Below are positions 61,785 through 64,000 of a stretch of DNA of 64,000 nt, one piece after another (within the stretch, counting starts at the first letter, position 1; every line of letters begins with the position of its first letter). The position numbers and the translations under genes were made by a program. Source of the DNA: DASUBV01 sp035532295 (GTDB lineage: Bacteria > Actinomycetota > Actinomycetes > Streptosporangiales > Streptosporangiaceae); contig DATKRH010000172.1 of the NCBI GenBank assembly GCA_035532295.1, forward strand, positions 1 through 64,000. The letters run 5' to 3'. The notes under the pieces are model-generated. The model made no database searches. It was not told where the DNA came from and saw only the letters and a program-made list of their open reading frames with translations.

Positions 61785-62812
61785 CCGTGGCCTCGGGTGC
61801 GGTGGCCGCGGCACGTTTCGGCGGCTTCCCCAGGGTGCCCCTCGTCCTCGAGCCGACCCCGCTGCACCCGGCGCCGCGCCTGTCCAGCGAGCTGGGCGTG
61901 TCAGTGCTGCTGAAGCGGGAGGACCTGGCCGGCGTCGGCCTGGGTGGCAACAAGCTGCGCGGGCTGGAGTACATCCTCGCCGACGTGCACGAGCAGGGTT
62001 GTGACTGCCTGGTGACCGGCGCGGGCCCGCAGTCGAACTGGACGATGCTTGCCGCCCTGGCGTGCCTGCGGGAGGGGATCGAGCCGTACGTCGTCTGCTA
62101 CGGCAGCGCCGCGGCTGACGAGGGCAACATGCGGCTGCACCGGCGGCTCGGGGTGGACGTGCGGTTCACCGGTGACGCGGACCGGTCCTCGGTGGAAGCT
62201 GGCATCGAGGCCGTGACTGCTGAGCTGCGCGCCGCGGGCAGGCGCCCGTACCCGGTTCCGCGCGGCGGTGCGACGCCCCTGGGGGCGCTCGGGTACGTAC
62301 GCGCGAGCGTGGAGCTGGCCGCCCAGCTGGACGCGCTCGGCGAGCGCCCGTCGGCCCTGTGGCTGGCGACCGGGTCATGCGGTACTCAGGCGGGCCTGCT
62401 GGCCGGCGCCGCGCTGGCCGGCGCGGCGCATGAGGTCGTCGGCGTCACGGTCAGCAGGCCGGTGCCGGAGTGCCGCGAGCGGGTGCGGGACCTGGCGGCC
62501 GGGGCCGCCGCGCTGGGCGGCATCGACGCCGCCGTCAAAGAGCCCACTGTGCTCGGCGGCTGGATCGGGCCCGGTTACGGCGTTGCCTCTGAAGCGGGGC
62601 AGGCGGCGGCCCGCATGGTCGCGGCAGCCGAGGGCGTGTTCCTCGACCCGACGTTCGGGGCGAAGGCGATGGCCGCACTGGTCGCGGGGTGCCGCGCGGG
62701 CCAGGTGCACGGAACCCAGGTGTTCCTGGTCAGCGGCGGCGCGCCCACCCTGTTCACCGGATCGGGGCAGGCCGAATCAGAGTCTGCTCAATCGGGGGGT
62801 GGTCCGGCATGA
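61781..62812 (+). CDS. PLP-dependent enzyme, D-cysteine desulfhydrase/ACC deaminase family (XcbD-like)
   Basis: 343 aa. Fold type II PLP enzyme: Lys in GVGLGGNKLRGLEYIL (about residue 55), VTGAGPQSNWTMLAALACLR (substrate/phosphate loop), YPVPRGGATPLGALGYVRAS and TGSCGTQAGLLAGAALAG (PLP phosphate). In bacterial CoM clusters an enzyme of this family provides or installs the thiol; I infer the same here. Start overlaps the lyase stop; its own stop overlaps the next lyase start (ATGA). Confidence 0.85.
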   Translation: MTVASGAVAAARFGGFPRVPLVLEPTPLHPAPRLSSELGVSVLLKREDLAGVGLGGNKLRGLEYILADVHEQGCDCLVTGAGPQSNWTMLAALACLREGIEPYVVCYGSAAADEGNMRLHRRLGVDVRFTGDADRSSVEAGIEAVTAELRAAGRRPYPVPRGGATPLGALGYVRASVELAAQLDALGERPSALWLATGSCGTQAGLLAGAALAGAAHEVVGVTVSRPVPECRERVRDLAAGAAALGGIDAAVKEPTVLGGWIGPGYGVASEAGQAAARMVAAAEGVFLDPTFGAKAMAALVAGCRAGQVHGTQVFLVSGGAPTLFTGSGQAESESAQSGGGPA

Positions 62813-64000
62813 CCGCCGCGCGGCCACCGGCCGGCCCGCCGCGGCCACCGGAGGGCTATCTTGGCGCCGGGGCCCGGATCACCAGCGGGCCCGCACCCGA
62901 ACTGGTCGAGGCCGGTTACGCGCTGGAGATCGCCGATGCACCGTTGCTGCACCGCGGGCTGACCCTCGCCGACCTCGCGCATCTCGTCGAGCTTGTCGAG
63001 TGCGGCGCCCTGCGCCGCGACGAAGCGGCCCCGCTCTGCGCCGTGCTGCTTGACCTGCTCGACCGCCCGGCAGCCGAGTTCCCGTACGACCCGGTCTACG
63101 GTGACGCGTACAACAGCAGGGAGCGGGAGCTGGAGCGGACCCTCGGTCCCGCGGCCGGCCGGGTGCACCTTGGTCGCACCCGCAGGGAAGCAGGCCGCAT
63201 CGCGTTCCGGCTCGCGATCCGGGACAAGCTGCTCGGCCTGCACGCCGATGTCGCCACCTTCGCGGACAGGGTCGCCAGCCTGGCTGCCGAGCACGCCGCC
63301 ACGCTCTGGGCCGACACGACCTACCTGCAGCCCGCCCAGCCGTCCACGTTCGGTCATTACCTGGGGGGCTTCGCCGAGCAGGCGGTGCGCCACCTAGACC
63401 GGATCGAGGCCGCGTACCGCGGCGCCGATGCGTCGCCTGGGGGCGCTGGCGGGGTGGGCGGCACCCGTCTGCCACTGGACCGTGCCCGTCTCGCCGGGCT
63501 GCTCGGCTTCGGCTCAGTGGGTGCGCACACCCGCGACGCGATGTGGTCGGTCGACGTCCTGGCCGATGCGGTCACCGCGGCGGCGCAGGCCGTGGCGAGC
63601 ATCGGCCAGCTAGCCGCCGACCTGGAGATTTTCGCCAGTCCCGCGTTCGGCTACGTGACACTCGACGCCTCGCTGTGCCGGGCCAGCGTGCTCATGCCGC
63701 AAAAGCGCAACCCGTATGCGCTTCCCGTGCTGCGCGGCGGGGCGGGCACCGTGATCGGCCGCCTCACCGGGCTGCTCGCCACCGGCCTCACCCCGTCCGC
63801 GCGTACCGACAACTGGCTGTACGCCTACGGGGAGGTTGCTGGGGCGCTTGACCTGGCCGGGCGGCTAGTTCGGCTGGGGTCCGCCGTGGTGGTGGGGCTG
63901 AGCCCGGACACTGTCGTGCTGGCCGAGCAAGCGGCCAGCCATTTCACCGCGGCGGCCGACCTGGCAGAAGAGCTGTCCCAGCGTTTCCGGCTCGACTACC
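62809..64000 (+). CDS. Second aspartase/fumarase-superfamily lyase (argininosuccinate lyase-like), truncated by window end
   Basis: At least 397 codons are open to the end of the window without a stop; the gene continues. Argininosuccinate lyase-like order: ELVEAGYALEIADAPLLHRG, GAAGRVHLGRTRREAGRIAF at about 120-130 (region 1), YLQPAQPSTFGHYLGGFAEQ (region 2) and the signature ASVLMPQKRNPYALPVLRGG (about 300). It differs from true ASL in HLGRTRRE rather than HTGRSRND, so a non-arginine substrate is likely. As the fifth coupled gene of the CoM operon it probably catalyses an elimination or addition step of CoM synthesis. Confidence 0.8.
   Translation, partial: MTAARPPAGPPRPPEGYLGAGARITSGPAPELVEAGYALEIADAPLLHRGLTLADLAHLVELVECGALRRDEAAPLCAVLLDLLDRPAAEFPYDPVYGDAYNSRERELERTLGPAAGRVHLGRTRREAGRIAFRLAIRDKLLGLHADVATFADRVASLAAEHAATLWADTTYLQPAQPSTFGHYLGGFAEQAVRHLDRIEAAYRGADASPGGAGGVGGTRLPLDRARLAGLLGFGSVGAHTRDAMWSVDVLADAVTAAAQAVASIGQLAADLEIFASPAFGYVTLDASLCRASVLMPQKRNPYALPVLRGGAGTVIGRLTGLLATGLTPSARTDNWLYAYGEVAGALDLAGRLVRLGSAVVVGLSPDTVVLAEQAASHFTAAADLAEELSQRFRLDY

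Noticed and set aside
39083..64000. Presence of an alkene monooxygenase or methanogenic CoM genes
   Set aside because: No diiron monooxygenase subunits, ferredoxin or reductase genes and no methyl-CoM reductase were seen; the CoM genes are of the bacterial type.

Overview
The window is about 70% GC, with short intergenic gaps, frequent GTG starts and many 4-base ATGA/GTGA overlaps. This is typical of a filamentous or soil actinomycete (Streptomycetales/Streptosporangiales/Frankia-like). The genus cannot be named from this sequence. No rRNA, tRNA, CRISPR array or intact insertion sequence was seen.

Layout. (1) 0.1-4.1 kb: a sulfur/copper stress group, with a persulfide dioxygenase-like MBL-rhodanese protein, an MFS transporter, a small SHOCT membrane protein and a Met-rich cupredoxin, plus a CsoR/CstR-like operator. 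A Tat-exported beta-propeller protein follows. (2) 5.6-13.8 kb, minus strand: a complete type II Wadjet (Jet) anti-plasmid system in the order jetD-jetA-jetB-jetC. (3) 14-17.9 kb: a nucleoside deaminase, a DUF1905/YdeI-like protein, a stretch of gene fragments, and nagA. (4) 18-30.5 kb: a candidate biosynthetic cluster with a short acyl-AMP ligase, SDR, carrier protein, AvrD-family protein, P-loop kinase-like protein, SnoaL-like cyclase, a three-subunit molybdenum hydroxylase, a type II thioesterase, a LuxR-type regulator, a DHA2 exporter and an ArsR regulator. (5) 30.6-38.9 kb: a large ATPase-TPR-BTAD regulator, a lipoprotein, an ABC-2 exporter, a flavodoxin, a dienelactone hydrolase and a vapBC pair.

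(6) 39-64 kb is the most interesting part. It encodes coenzyme M (CoM, 2-mercaptoethanesulfonate)-dependent epoxide metabolism together with bacterial CoM biosynthesis. An epoxyalkane:CoM transferase (xecA type), 2-oxopropyl-CoM reductase/carboxylase (xecC type, with the diagnostic Cys-x4-Cys and Phe-x4-His) and two SDRs matching R- and S-hydroxyalkyl-CoM dehydrogenases (xecD/xecE) are present. They lie with a translationally coupled operon for CoM synthesis: a phosphosulfolactate synthase, an unknown Cys-containing protein, an aspartase/fumarase-family lyase, a PLP enzyme of the D-cysteine desulfhydrase family, and a second lyase that runs off the end.

Interleaved with these are genes not part of the classical pathway as I know it: an E1 alpha/beta pair without E2, a second divergent MetE-like protein, an acylating aldehyde dehydrogenase resembling sulfoacetaldehyde dehydrogenase, a CoA-disulfide-reductase-like flavoprotein, a GctAB/IpdAB-like CoA-transferase and an NDP-forming acyl-CoA synthetase. 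Two PucR regulators flank xecCDE and two MEDS sensory proteins lie outside them. A TGTCCTGC-type dyad recurs in several promoters of this region. No alkene monooxygenase is in the window, so the source of the epoxide is unknown.

A pattern across the window is that 15-base (five-codon) tandem repeats occur at five separate loci, three of them inside coding sequences.
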